Of a DNA stretch of 44,977 nucleotides, positions 1-8,019 are shown one piece after another. The position numbers and the translations under genes were made by a program. The notes beneath the pieces were generated by a model. The model saw only the letters and a program-made list of their open reading frames with translations. It was not told the origin of the DNA and made no database searches. Each line of letters opens with the position of its first letter. Within the stretch, counting starts at the first letter, position 1. Source of the stretch: Thiothrix sp. (GTDB taxonomy: Bacteria; Pseudomonadota; Gammaproteobacteria; Thiotrichales; Thiotrichaceae); the NCBI GenBank assembly GCA_020442915.1, contig JAGRJD010000113.1, positions 1 to 44,977 of the forward strand, read 5' to 3'.

Positions 1-2
1 GA

Positions 3-854
3 CACAGAATTTTGAACACCCTCCAGGCCGCGGTAAGTATGCAGATCAAGCGGTTGGAGGAACTGGCAGGTGTACAACTACTTGAGCGCAGCAATCAAGG
101 CATTCAGCTCACCGAAGCGGGCGAAACCCTGCTCAGTTATGCCGAGCAGTTCCTGCGCCTTAATAACGCTGCACTCAGTGCGCTGAGTCAACGTCAGCTC
201 AGTGGCCGAATCAACTTTGGTATTCCGACCGATTACGCGCAGCAGTTCCTGCAAAACTTTATGCCGGTCTTGCAGCAGGCGTTTCCGCATCTGGAGCCGC
301 ATATCGTGTGTGATCGAAGCCGGTCCCTGCGCAGGCTCATACAGCGTGCCGAACTGGATATCGCGATTGTCACAGGGGAGCCGGAATTTACCGCTGAAGA
401 GCTGCTCTGGAGCGAGCGTCTGATATGGTCGGCACCTGTCGGTGTCCCGGTCGAAGAGCGCGAGAAATTGCCGCTGGCCTTGTTCGAAGATGACTGTGTT
501 GTGCGTGACCTCAGCCTGGACGATTTGAAGCGTTCCGGACTTTCCTATCAGCAACAGATCGGCAGCCCTGTGATGGAAAACCTGGCGGCGGCGGTTCATG
601 CCGGTCTGGCCGTTTCTTTGCTGCCCGAATCTCTGCTTGGCACTATTCAGGCTCGGCGCCTGGCCAGCGAACGTTTGCAGAATAACCATCTGCTTTGCAT
701 GAACCTAGTATGGTCGCCCGTTCTGGATACTGCAATAAGAGACCAATTGGCGGATTGTATGCGCCGTGCGGCCAGTGATCTGGCAACAGTTTTCCGGACA
801 CATTTTCAAGCGGCTGTTCGTAGCCCTGATTCAGGACCCGTCGGATTCATGTAG
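3..854 (+). pseudogene. LysR-family transcriptional regulator, 5' end outside window, 3' end altered by an IS
   Basis: The reading frame is already open at the window edge and begins inside the winged helix-turn-helix: the stretch around AAVSMQIKRLEE followed by LLERS and LTEAG is the recognition-helix and wing region of LysR regulators. The co-inducer-binding domain follows (SGRINFGIPTDYAQQFL onward, with the typical ERLIWSAP and PLALFEDDCVVR segments). The N-terminal residues before the helix are missing because the window starts there. The last 15-20 codons coincide with the end of an IS3-type element on the opposite strand, so the natural C-terminus appears replaced by IS-derived sequence. 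It may still fold, because the effector domain is nearly complete, but I treat it as disrupted. Its target genes are not evident. Confidence 0.75.
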
Positions 855-1144
855 TCGTTGCTGGGGTACAGCCGCACCCGGTTATAAAATACCTCGATAT
901 ACTCGAAGATGGCCTGCTTCGCTGCCTCCCGTGTCTCGAAGTCCTCGTGATAGACCAGCCCGGCCTTCAGGGTGTGAAAGAAGCTCGCTGATGGGGCGTT
1001 ATCCCAACCATTTCCCTTCCGGCTCATGCTACACCGGCAGTCATGCTGCTTGAGCAACCGCTGGAAGCTATCCGAAGCATACTGGCTGCCTTGGTCGCTA
1101 TGGACCCATAGTCCGGCAGCGGGTCGCCGTTTCCAGGTCACCAT
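806..1144 (-). pseudogene. IS3-family transposase (OrfB), C-terminal fragment
   Basis: The 112-residue product contains the second and third parts of the DDE integrase core: HSDQGSQYAS holds the second Asp, and WDNAPSASFFHTLK holds the catalytic Glu region (here the residue after SxxxWDNA is P-S-A-S rather than the usual A-x-E-S, so the Glu may be missing). It continues into FEYIEVFYNRVR and the typical C-terminal NDYMNPTGPE. The first catalytic Asp (DITY region) and the whole N-terminal half are absent, and the frame stops making sense just upstream of 1144, where IS66-like sequence begins. It is a truncated, inactive remnant. Confidence 0.8.
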
Positions 1145-1393
1145 GTTCAGGGCATCAGTTTACCCGCGACGCCGGGGCATCCTGCGCCGCTCAAACAAGT
1201 CCTGATCGACGCCAAAACCGCCGTGGCACAGGCTAAGGTAGCGCAACACGCCGCCCTGATGCCTGAATAAATGGCAGAACCGGGGCAGCGTTATGACCAA
1301 TGGGTCAACCACGGCCTGCTGGTCTTTCCTGAACTGCCCAAAGCCCGGCACAAACAGGGTAAGGCGAAACAACACCCCGCCAGAAACCGCTAA
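1142..1393 (+). pseudogene. IS66-family transposase (TnpC-like) remnant
   Basis: Read in one frame this stretch gives LPATPGHPAPLKQ, then a helix DAKTAVAQAKVAQ, an in-frame TAA at 1268-1270, and then RYDQWVNHGLLVFPEL followed by KQGKAKQHPARN before a second stop at 1391-1393. The arrangement 'RYD..V..GL..P....GK.KQ.PARN' matches the linker found in IS66 transposases just before the DDE catalytic core. Both the upstream part and the catalytic part are missing, and there is an internal stop, so this is a decayed fragment. The family assignment rests on a short motif pattern. Confidence 0.5.
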
Positions 1394-1591
1394 GGTATCT
1401 GGCGCCTGACCTGATTGGAGTGGTCAATGAGAATAACTCAAGCCGGTCTGTATGGCGCTGACCCGGGTCGTGAAACTTCAAAGGTTCCGGTGTACACTAG
1501 GCCGCTTGACCAACGGATAACCAGATAAAATCCGGCGTCTGGCGCTTATAACCGGCAGGCTCCACCCGATCCAGCTGCCGACACCAACAAC
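1394..1591. other. Intergenic region upstream of the LPS core operon
   Basis: About 200 bases between the IS scar and the first LPS gene. It should contain the operon promoter, but no convincing pair of boxes stands out: TTGACC at about 1506 is followed by AT-rich hexamers at poor spacing, and TACACT near 1493 has no good partner. Nothing else is recognisable. Confidence 0.4.
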
Positions 1592-2638
1592 ATGCTAACA
1601 GGGCAACCCGCAAACATCCTCATCATCCGTCTCAGTGCCATCGGCGACATTGTCATGGCCTCCGGTCTCATCACGCCGCTCAGACGGGCCTATCCGGCCA
1701 GCCGCATCTACTGGCTGGCCCAGCCGGAATGCAAGCCCCTGCTGGAAGCACATCCGGACCTTGCCGGCGTGATCGTCTGGCCCCGGCGGGAATGGGCAGC
1801 CCGGTGGCAGGCCCGTGACTGGCGCGGCCTCTGGCTGGCTGTGCGCCAGTTCCGGCAGGTACTGCGCGGGTATCACTTCGATCTGGTACTGGACCTGCAG
1901 GGGCTGCTGAAAAGCGGGCTGATGGCCTGGCTGTCCGGGGCGAGGCAGCGCATCGGACTCGGCTCCCGCGAAGGGGCACAATACCTGATGCATCAGGTGG
2001 TTTCACGCCATGGCGGCAACCCGGAACACATCGGTTCCGAATACCGCTACCTGGGTACACAGCTCGGACTGGCCGTTGAACCCTGGCGGATGGGCATCAG
2101 CCTGGATGAGACCAGCCGTGAGCAGGCTGACGGGTTGATCCACACCCATGCCGGTGAAAAAGGCTTCATGGTCATCTGTCCGTTCACCACCCGTCCGCAA
2201 AAGCACTGGTTTAATGCACACTGGATTGAACTGGTAGAAAAAATAAACAGTCGCTGGCAGCTGCCGGTATTGATGCTGGGTGGCCCTGCAGACCAGGAAG
2301 CCGCCCGGGCCATCAGCCGCCACTGCCGGGTCATCGACCTTACCGGGCAGACCCGTCTGCCGGTTGCGGCGGCCCTGATCGCCCGCTGCCGGCTGCTGGT
2401 CGGGGTGGACACCGGCCTGACCCATATGGGCCATGCTTTCCGAGTGCCGACGCTGGCCCTGTTTGGCTCCACCCGTCCGTATCTGGATGCGGGCAGTCCT
2501 GACAGCCGGGTGATTTATCACGCGCTGGACTGTTCGCCTTGTAAACGCCATCCGGTCTGTGGCGGGCGCTTTGAATGCCTGCGCGGCATTACGGCGGATG
2601 AGGTCATGGATACCGCGCAACCACTCATGGAGGAATGA
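1592..2638 (+). CDS. waaC: Lipopolysaccharide heptosyltransferase (glycosyltransferase family 9)
   Basis: The 348-residue product has the GT9 N-terminal signature ILIIRLSAIGDIV, the acceptor-side FDLVLDLQGLLKS segment typical of heptosyltransferase I, and the C-terminal ADP-heptose-binding stretch VDTGLTHMGHAF...LALFGSTRP. A late Cys-rich piece (CSPCKRHPVCGGRFECL) resembles that of WaaF/WaaQ-type enzymes, so the precise acceptor (Kdo or first heptose) is not settled. GT9 enzymes transfer L-glycero-D-manno-heptose from ADP-heptose to the growing LPS inner core on the cytoplasmic face of the inner membrane. It is first in an operon with the enzymes that make ADP-heptose. No good ribosome site precedes the ATG, which lies a few codons further upstream than usual for the family. 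Confidence 0.85.
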   Translation: MLTGQPANILIIRLSAIGDIVMASGLITPLRRAYPASRIYWLAQPECKPLLEAHPDLAGVIVWPRREWAARWQARDWRGLWLAVRQFRQVLRGYHFDLVLDLQGLLKSGLMAWLSGARQRIGLGSREGAQYLMHQVVSRHGGNPEHIGSEYRYLGTQLGLAVEPWRMGISLDETSREQADGLIHTHAGEKGFMVICPFTTRPQKHWFNAHWIELVEKINSRWQLPVLMLGGPADQEAARAISRHCRVIDLTGQTRLPVAAALIARCRLLVGVDTGLTHMGHAFRVPTLALFGSTRPYLDAGSPDSRVIYHALDCSPCKRHPVCGGRFECLRGITADEVMDTAQPLMEE

Positions 2639-2644
2639 ACCACG

Positions 2645-3730
2645 ATGAAAGTGCTGCATGTTGAGGCCGGCCAGAACCTGTACGGTGGTGCACGCCAGGT
2701 CGCCTTCCTGCTCCAGGGCCTGCGTCAGGCCGGTACCGAAAACGTGCTGGTCGCTCCCGCCGGCAGCGATATCGCCCGCTTTGCCACCGAACAGGCCATT
2801 CCCTGCCGCACCACCAGCTCGGCGGGTGATCTGGACCTGGGTTTCTTCTGGCAGATGAAAGCCATCATGAAACAGGAGCGCCCCGACATCGTACACCTGC
2901 ACAGCCGCCGGGGTGCCGATGTGCTGGGCGGGCTCGCAGCGGGTCTGAACCGCCTGCCGACCATTCTCTCGCGCCGGGTTGACAATCCGGAGCCGAAATG
3001 GCAGGTTGCGCTCAAATACCGCCTGTATGACCACATCATCACCATTTCCGAAGGCATCCGCCGGGTGCTGCTGGCCGAAGGGGTGCCTGCACAAAAAATC
3101 ACCTGCATTCACAGTGCTGTCGATGCCGGCCCGTACCAGCATCCCGCCAGCCGGGAAGCATTCCTGCACACATTCGGCCTGCCGCCCCGGGCATTCACGC
3201 TCGGCATGATCGCGCAACTGATCCGGCGCAAGGGGCATCGCTACCTGCTCAATACCCTCCCGGTGCTGACCCGCAGATACCCGGACCTTTACCTGCTGAT
3301 TTTCGGCAAGGGGCCGCTGGAGTCGGAGCTCAAGCTCATGGTGCATGAAAACGACCTGCAGGAACGCGTGCTGTTCACCGGCTTCCGGGATGACATGGAG
3401 CGCTGGCTCGGCTGCCTGGACCTGGTGGTGCATCCGGCCCTGATTGAGGGGCTGGGGGTGGCCCTGCTGCAGGCCGCTGCAGCCGGTGTACCGGTCATCG
3501 CCAGCCGCACCGGCGGCATCCCGGAAATCGTGGAGCATGAAACCAACGGCCTGCTGGTCGAGCCCGGTGACAGTGCCGGACTGCAACAAGCGATCGAGCG
3601 CCTGATCAATGCCCCCGCCGAACGCCGGCGCATGCAGCAGGCTGCCCGGATGCGGGTCGCCGACAGCTTTTCCCTTGAGCACATGATTGCCGGTAATCTG
3701 GCCATTTACCACAAGGTACTGAATGCATGA
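2645..3730 (+). CDS. Glycosyltransferase family 4, probable LPS core
   Basis: The 361-residue GT-B glycosyltransferase starts with VLHVEAGQNLYGGARQVAFLL, the acceptor-side glycine-rich loop of GT4 enzymes, and has DIVHLHSRRGADVLGG and the Rossmann-type donor half. The donor half includes GMIAQLIRRKGHRYLL, LIFGKGPLESEL and the E-x7-E region HPALIEGLGVALLQAAAAGVPVIAS. It lies 6 bases after the heptosyltransferase, with GGAGGA upstream, and overlaps gmhA by 4 bases (ATGA), so it is translationally coupled within the LPS core operon. The sugar donor cannot be read from sequence; a hexose or heptose addition to the inner core is the natural inference. Confidence 0.85.
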   Translation: MKVLHVEAGQNLYGGARQVAFLLQGLRQAGTENVLVAPAGSDIARFATEQAIPCRTTSSAGDLDLGFFWQMKAIMKQERPDIVHLHSRRGADVLGGLAAGLNRLPTILSRRVDNPEPKWQVALKYRLYDHIITISEGIRRVLLAEGVPAQKITCIHSAVDAGPYQHPASREAFLHTFGLPPRAFTLGMIAQLIRRKGHRYLLNTLPVLTRRYPDLYLLIFGKGPLESELKLMVHENDLQERVLFTGFRDDMERWLGCLDLVVHPALIEGLGVALLQAAAAGVPVIASRTGGIPEIVEHETNGLLVEPGDSAGLQQAIERLINAPAERRRMQQAARMRVADSFSLEHMIAGNLAIYHKVLNA

Positions 3731-4281
3731 GTTTTCATCTCGCCCTCCAGGAGCATCAAGCCTATCTGATGCATCTGCCTACCCTGCAGCCTGCCATCGA
3801 AGCAGCCGGCCAGTGCCTGCTGCAGACCTTCCGGCAGGGTCATAAACTGCTGCTGTGCGGCAATGGCGGCAGTGCAGCTGACTGCCAGCACATTGCCGCC
3901 GAATTCGTGGTGCGCTACCGCAAGGTCCGTGCCGCCCTGCCGGCCATTGCCCTGACCACGGACACCTCGATCCTGACCGCACACCCGAATGACTTCAGTT
4001 TCGATACCGTATTCGAGCGTCAGGTGGCTGCCCTAGGCCAGACAGGTGACTGCCTGCTGGCCATATCCACCTCCGGCAACAGTCCCAACATCATTGCCGC
4101 CGTGCAGCAGGCCAGACGCCAGCACCTCCATACCATCGTACTGAGCGGGCATGAAGGTGGCAGGCTGGCCGGCATGGCCGAGCATGACATCATCATCCCC
4201 GGCTCCGTCACGGCCCGCATTCAGGAAATGCATATCCTGATCGCCCACTGGTGGTGCGAGCAGGTGGAGCAGGGGCTGTGA
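3727..4281 (+). CDS. gmhA: Phosphoheptose isomerase (sedoheptulose-7-phosphate isomerase)
   Basis: GmhA converts sedoheptulose 7-phosphate to D-glycero-D-manno-heptose 7-phosphate, the first step towards ADP-heptose for LPS. The 184-residue product is a SIS-domain protein of normal family length, with LLCGNGGSAADCQHIAAEF, LTTDTSILTAHPND, ISTSGNSPNI and the C-terminal EMHILIAHWWCEQVE helix carrying the conserved His. The start overlaps the stop of the upstream glycosyltransferase (ATGA), and its own stop overlaps the GTG start of hldE, so the three genes are read together. Confidence 0.95.
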   Translation: MSFHLALQEHQAYLMHLPTLQPAIEAAGQCLLQTFRQGHKLLLCGNGGSAADCQHIAAEFVVRYRKVRAALPAIALTTDTSILTAHPNDFSFDTVFERQVAALGQTGDCLLAISTSGNSPNIIAAVQQARRQHLHTIVLSGHEGGRLAGMAEHDIIIPGSVTARIQEMHILIAHWWCEQVEQGL

Positions 4282-5717
4282 ACAGCCTGTCCATGCGCCC
4301 GGAACTGCCGGATTGCAGCCGGGTACGCATACTGGTGGCCGGTGATCTGATGCTGGACCAGTATTGGCATGGCCAGAGCCGCCGGATTTCCCCGGAAGCA
4401 CCGGTACCGGTGGTACATGTACGCACCGAAGAGCTGCGCCCCGGCGGGGCCGGCAACGTGGCCCTGAATCTCGCCAGTCTGGGGGCCGGGGTGACGCTGC
4501 TGGGCCTGACTGGTGCTGATGCCAATGCCGGCAGGTTGCGTGAGCTGCTGCAAAGCCGGGGGGTGGACTGCCGCTTTCAGGCAGTTCCGGCACATGATAC
4601 CGGCCTGAAACTGCGGGTGATCGCCCAGCATCAGCAGATGATCCGGCTGGATTTTGAAGACAGCTTCACCGCCGTGGACAAGAGCAGCCTGCTGCACACC
4701 TTTGCCCAGGCCCTGCCACAGACGGATATCGTGCTGCTGTCGGATTACAACAAGGGTACCCTGAGTGCGGTGGCGGACCTGATCAGGCTGGCACGCCGGC
4801 AGGGCAAGGCCGTGGTGGTCGATCCCAAGGGCGGTGATTTCACTCCTTATCGTGGGGCCAGCCTGATCACACCCAACCGCAGTGAGTTTGAAGCCATCGT
4901 CGGCCCTTGTGTGGATGAGCGGACCCTGGAACAACGCGGGCAGGCCCTGCAGGAACAGCTGCAGCTGGATGCACTGCTGATCACGCGGGGTGATGAGGGC
5001 ATGACCCTGCTGGAACGGGGCCAACCGGCTCTGCACCTGCCCACCCATGCCCGTGAGGTCTTTGATGTCACCGGGGCCGGAGATACCGTGATCGCCACCC
5101 TGACCGCGATGCTGGGTGCCGGCAGCAGCCTGCCACAGGCCATGTACCTGGCCAATGTCGCCGCCGGTATTGTGGTGCGTAAACTGGGCACCGCCACGGC
5201 CAGTCCGGAAGAAATCCGTCTGGCCCTGCATGGCCCGGCGGCGGACCGGCGCGGCGTGGTCGATGAGGAACAGCTGCAGCTGCTGATGCAGGCCGCCCGG
5301 CGTCAGGGTGAACGCATCATCATGACCAACGGCTGCTTTGACCTGCTGCATCCCGGTCATATCCATTACCTGCAGCAGGCCCGTGCCCTGGGCGAGCGAC
5401 TGGTGGTGGCGGTCAATACGGATGCCTCGGTACGGGCCCTGAAAGGCCCGGAGCGTCCGCTCAATCCGCTGGCAACCCGCATGGCCATGCTGGCAGCCCT
5501 CAGCTGCGTGGACTGGGTGGTGCCGTTTACGGAGGACACCCCGGAGCGCCTGTACTGCCAGCTGCTGCCGGATGTGATTGTCAAGGGGGGCGACTACCGC
5601 CCCGAGCAGGTGGCCGGTGGTGACTGTGTGCGCGCCAATGGTGGTGAGGTACAGATTCTGGCGTTCCTGCCCGGTCATTCCACCACGGCCCTGCTGGAAA
5701 AAATCCGCCATGGCTGA
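4278..5717 (+). CDS. hldE: Bifunctional heptose-7-phosphate kinase / heptose-1-phosphate adenylyltransferase
   Basis: HldE phosphorylates D-glycero-D-manno-heptose 7-phosphate at C1 and, after dephosphorylation by GmhB (not in this window), transfers AMP from ATP to make ADP-heptose. The N-terminal ribokinase-like half has LVAGDLMLDQYWHG, RPGGAGNVALNL and the anion-hole motif DVTGAGDTV. The C-terminal nucleotidyltransferase half begins near residue 340 with TNGCFDLLHPGHIHYL and ends PGHSTTALLEKI. I choose the GTG at 4278, which overlaps the gmhA stop and has GGAGCAGGGG just upstream; this gives 479 residues, the usual length. An in-frame ATG at 4293 is an alternative start. Confidence 0.93.
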   Translation: MNSLSMRPELPDCSRVRILVAGDLMLDQYWHGQSRRISPEAPVPVVHVRTEELRPGGAGNVALNLASLGAGVTLLGLTGADANAGRLRELLQSRGVDCRFQAVPAHDTGLKLRVIAQHQQMIRLDFEDSFTAVDKSSLLHTFAQALPQTDIVLLSDYNKGTLSAVADLIRLARRQGKAVVVDPKGGDFTPYRGASLITPNRSEFEAIVGPCVDERTLEQRGQALQEQLQLDALLITRGDEGMTLLERGQPALHLPTHAREVFDVTGAGDTVIATLTAMLGAGSSLPQAMYLANVAAGIVVRKLGTATASPEEIRLALHGPAADRRGVVDEEQLQLLMQAARRQGERIIMTNGCFDLLHPGHIHYLQQARALGERLVVAVNTDASVRALKGPERPLNPLATRMAMLAALSCVDWVVPFTEDTPERLYCQLLPDVIVKGGDYRPEQVAGGDCVRANGGEVQILAFLPGHSTTALLEKIRHG

Positions 5718-6669
5718 GGCGGACAGCAGCACGGATGGACAGCCCCTGCCCACGGGCTGTTATCACCCGCGCTACTGGCCGACCTGGCTGGGACTGGGCT
5801 GTCTGTGGCTGCTGGTGCAACTGCCCTGGCGGGTGCAGCAGGCACTGGGAAAAGGCCTGGGGCTGCTGATGTTCCATACCCTGCACCAGCGCCGTCATGT
5901 CTGCTGTGTCAATCTGGAACTGGCCTTTCCCGAGCTGACACCGGGACAGCGCCAGCGCCTGAACCGGCAGCATTTCCTGTCACTGGGACAGGGCCTGCTG
6001 GAAACGGCACTGAGCTGGTGGGGCCGTGAAGCCCGGCTGCGTCCCCGGACCCGCATTGAAGGCATGGCACACCTGGACGCCGCCCGTCAGCGGGGGGGGG
6101 TGGTACTGCTCAGTGCCCACTTCACCAGCCTGGAACTGGGAGGGCGTCTGCTGGCCCCGCACCTGCCCCTGCATGTGGTTTATCGCCCGCACCAGAATCC
6201 GGTGATCGAATGGCTGGTGGCCCGGCTGCGTGCCCGGCGCTATGGCAAGGCGATTCCGCGCCACAGCATCCGCACCATGCTTCAGAGCCTGAAGCAGCAG
6301 CAGGTGGTGTGGTATGCCCAGGACCAGCACTTCAGCAAAAAAAACAGCCTGTTCGCACCCTTTTTCGGGGTTGCCGCCGCCACCAATACCGCCACCAGCC
6401 GTATTGCCGGACTGGGACAGGCCCGTGTGGTGCCGTTTTTTACCCTTCGCACCCCGGACGGATATCTGTTACGCTTCCTGCCTGAACTGGATGCCTTTCC
6501 CGGTGAAGACCTGCTGCAGGATACCACCCGCATCAACCAGCTCATCGAACAACAGGTCCGGGCCTTTCCCGCCCAGTACCTGTGGACACACCGACGCTTT
6601 AAAACTGCACCGGATGGCCGCAACCGCTATACCAACCACCAGCGCGACAATCCCGACAGTCGCTGTTGA
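5710..6669 (+). CDS. LpxL/HtrB-like lauroyl acyltransferase (lipid A biosynthesis)
   Basis: The 319-residue product belongs to the lysophospholipid/lipid A acyltransferase family. It has an N-terminal membrane segment (LGLGCLWLLVQLPW), RRHVCCVNLELAFPEL, the HX4E catalytic motif in LLSAHFTSLELGG, VVYRPHQNPVIE, and QDQHFSKKNSLFAPFFGV with TNTATSRIA. These enzymes add a secondary acyl chain to the lipid A precursor at the inner membrane. The ATG overlaps the hldE stop (ATGGCTGA), so it is the last coupled gene of the LPS block. A run of nine G (6092-6100) lies just before the catalytic motif; a slip there would truncate the enzyme. Whether it is LpxL, LpxM or LpxP type cannot be told. Confidence 0.88.
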   Translation: MAEADSSTDGQPLPTGCYHPRYWPTWLGLGCLWLLVQLPWRVQQALGKGLGLLMFHTLHQRRHVCCVNLELAFPELTPGQRQRLNRQHFLSLGQGLLETALSWWGREARLRPRTRIEGMAHLDAARQRGGVVLLSAHFTSLELGGRLLAPHLPLHVVYRPHQNPVIEWLVARLRARRYGKAIPRHSIRTMLQSLKQQQVVWYAQDQHFSKKNSLFAPFFGVAAATNTATSRIAGLGQARVVPFFTLRTPDGYLLRFLPELDAFPGEDLLQDTTRINQLIEQQVRAFPAQYLWTHRRFKTAPDGRNRYTNHQRDNPDSRC

Positions 6670-6685
6670 TCCCAAGGATCCCGAT

Positions 6686-7174
6686 ATGCAAATTCAAGAC
6701 AACATGGTCGTCAGCCTGCAATACACCCTGACCGATGATCAGGGTGAAGTACTGGACTCCACCGAAGACGGCCCCTTCGCCTACCTGCACGGTACTTCCG
6801 GCATCATTGCCGGGCTGGAAAACGCCCTCACCGGGCGCAGCGCCAATGACACCTTCACGGTCGACATTCCGCCGGAGGACGCCTATGGCGTGCGCGACGA
6901 GCGCCTGACCCAGCAGGTACCACGCTCCATGTTCGCCGGTGTGGATGAGGCCGCCCTGATTCCCGGTGCCCAGTTTCAGGCCCAGACCAATGCCGGGACC
7001 GAAGTGGTCACGGTCCAGTCCGTGGACGATCAGTCGGTCACCATCGATGCCAATCATCCGCTGGCCGGCCAGACCCTGCACTTTGATGTCAAAGTGCTGG
7101 AGGTACGTCCGGCCACTGCCGAGGAAATCAACCACGGCCATGTGCATGGCCCCGGCCAGCATCATCACCACTGA
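6686..7174 (+). CDS. slyD: SlyD-type FKBP peptidyl-prolyl cis-trans isomerase
   Basis: The 162-residue product starts MQIQDNMVVSLQYTLTD and shows the FKBP fold with the inserted chaperone (IF) domain: YLHGTSGIIAGLENAL, then PPEDAYGVRDERL and VPRSMFAG, then NHPLAGQTLHFDVKVLEVR returning to the FKBP part. The tail is His-rich (HGHVHGPGQHHHH), as in metal-binding SlyD proteins. SlyD acts in the cytoplasm as a prolyl isomerase and chaperone and helps nickel delivery. AAGGA lies 7 bases before the ATG. It follows the acyltransferase by 16 bases and may be cotranscribed with the LPS genes, without an obvious functional link. Confidence 0.88.
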   Translation: MQIQDNMVVSLQYTLTDDQGEVLDSTEDGPFAYLHGTSGIIAGLENALTGRSANDTFTVDIPPEDAYGVRDERLTQQVPRSMFAGVDEAALIPGAQFQAQTNAGTEVVTVQSVDDQSVTIDANHPLAGQTLHFDVKVLEVRPATAEEINHGHVHGPGQHHHH

Positions 7175-7247
7175 ACCTCCCGAAACCGGCAGTGGGCAGG
7201 TGGCAGCCTGCTGACCATCCCGATACCCATACGGCAAAGTGCAGATA

Positions 7248-7276
7248 TTGACCCGGCGCGCATTTCCGGGTATCAA
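7248..7276 (+). promoter_or_regulatory. Predicted sigma-70 promoter for tpx
   Basis: TTGACC (7248-7253) and TATCAA (7271-7276) are separated by 17 bases, giving 5 of 6 and 4 of 6 consensus matches. Transcription would begin near 7283, about 25 bases upstream of the tpx ATG. This is a sequence-pattern prediction only. Confidence 0.45.
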
Positions 7277-7308
7277 GCCCGGACCACATCATTGAAGGAG
7301 TCAACCCA

Positions 7309-7803
7309 ATGGCAACCATCACCCTGCAGGGTAACCCAATCCAGACCCTCGGCGAACTGCCCGCCGTCGGCAGCAAGGCCCCGGATTTCAACCTGACCGG
7401 AACCGATCTGGGTCCGGTGAAACTGGCAGACTTTGCCGGCAAAACCGTGATCCTGAACATCTACCCCAGCGTGGATACCGGTGTCTGTGCCGCCTCCACC
7501 CGCAAGTTCAACGAACTGGCGCAGGAAAAAGGGCTGACGGTCCTGTGCATTTCCGCCGACCTGCCTTTTGCCCACGCCCGCTTCTGTACCTCCGAGGGGC
7601 TGGAGAAGGTCATCAACCTGTCCACCTTCCGCAGCCCGGAATTCGGTCAGGCCTATGGAGTCACCATCACCACCGGTGCCCTGGCCGGACTGCTGTCACG
7701 TGCTGTCGTGGTGCTCAGGGATGGCAAGGTCGTCTACACCGAACAGGTTCCCGAAATTGCCCAGGAGCCGGATTATCAGGCGGCACTGGCCGCTGCGGCC
7801 TGA
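7309..7803 (+). CDS. tpx: Thiol peroxidase (Tpx-type peroxiredoxin)
   Basis: The 164-residue product is a periplasmic/cytosolic-type atypical 2-Cys peroxiredoxin that reduces H2O2 and organic hydroperoxides using thioredoxin. The Tpx signature [11 protein letters not shown] places the peroxidatic cysteine at residue 60, and RFCTSEG supplies the resolving cysteine at 93; both match the positions known in Tpx. The C-terminal YEQVPEI-like segment ([14 protein letters not shown]) is typical. A clear AAGGAG ribosome site precedes the ATG. It appears monocistronic, with its own predicted promoter and a following hairpin at 7832-7856. No export signal is visible, so it is probably cytoplasmic or released by an unconventional route. 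Confidence 0.95.
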   Translation: MATITLQGNPIQTLGELPAVGSKAPDFNLTGTDLGPVKLADFAGKTVILNIYPSVDTGVCAASTRKFNELAQEKGLTVLCISADLPFAHARFCTSEGLEKVINLSTFRSPEFGQAYGVTITTGALAGLLSRAVVVLRDGKVVYTEQVPEIAQEPDYQAALAAAA

Positions 7804-7831
7804 GCCTGCTCCCCGCAATGCACCACACAAA

Positions 7832-7856
7832 GGTTGCACGGGACTGCCGTGCAACC
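7832..7856 (+). terminator. Perfect 10-bp hairpin after tpx
   Basis: GGTTGCACGG (7832-7841), a 5-base loop and CCGTGCAACC (7847-7856) form a perfect stem 28 bases after the tpx stop. There is no T-run after it, so it may be a weak terminator, an mRNA 3'-end stabiliser, or need Rho. Confidence 0.5.
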
Positions 7857-8019
7857 CCCACGCCGCACAGGCCATCCCATCGATCAATCCGCTCCATCAG
7901 CCACATAGCCATTTGATTTCCGCTAAACTTCCCAGCATATTTGCAGTCCTAACCGATAAGACTCGACAAGACTATTGAATCCCTCCCCATTGACAACAGG
8001 AAAAGGAAAGGAAACGAAC

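Larger units (their letters stand above)
790..1393. mobile_element. Insertion-sequence scar: IS3-family remnant abutting IS66-family remnant
   Basis: Two unrelated transposase fragments lie back to back. An IS3-type C-terminal fragment on the minus strand ends near 1144, exactly where an IS66-like fragment on the plus strand begins (1142). The left edge is placed near 790 because the sequence there (TTTTCCGGACAC) resembles IS3-group ends, but no full terminal inverted repeat pair or target duplication could be recognised, so the edges are approximate. The element has inserted at the 3' end of the LysR gene. Neither transposase is complete, so the scar is probably immobile. Confidence 0.6.

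Noticed and set aside
1490..1560. Promoter for the LPS operon
   Set aside because: TTGACC, TACACT and TATAA-like hexamers occur but none is paired at 16-18 bases.
2003..3712. Long minus-strand open frame (569 codons) opposite the glycosyltransferase genes
   Set aside because: It has no family resemblance and lies fully opposite clear GT9 and GT4 genes; long antisense frames are expected in GC-rich DNA.
4221..5753. Minus-strand open frame of 510 codons opposite hldE
   Set aside because: No recognisable domain; hldE on the plus strand has complete motifs and good ribosome-site context.
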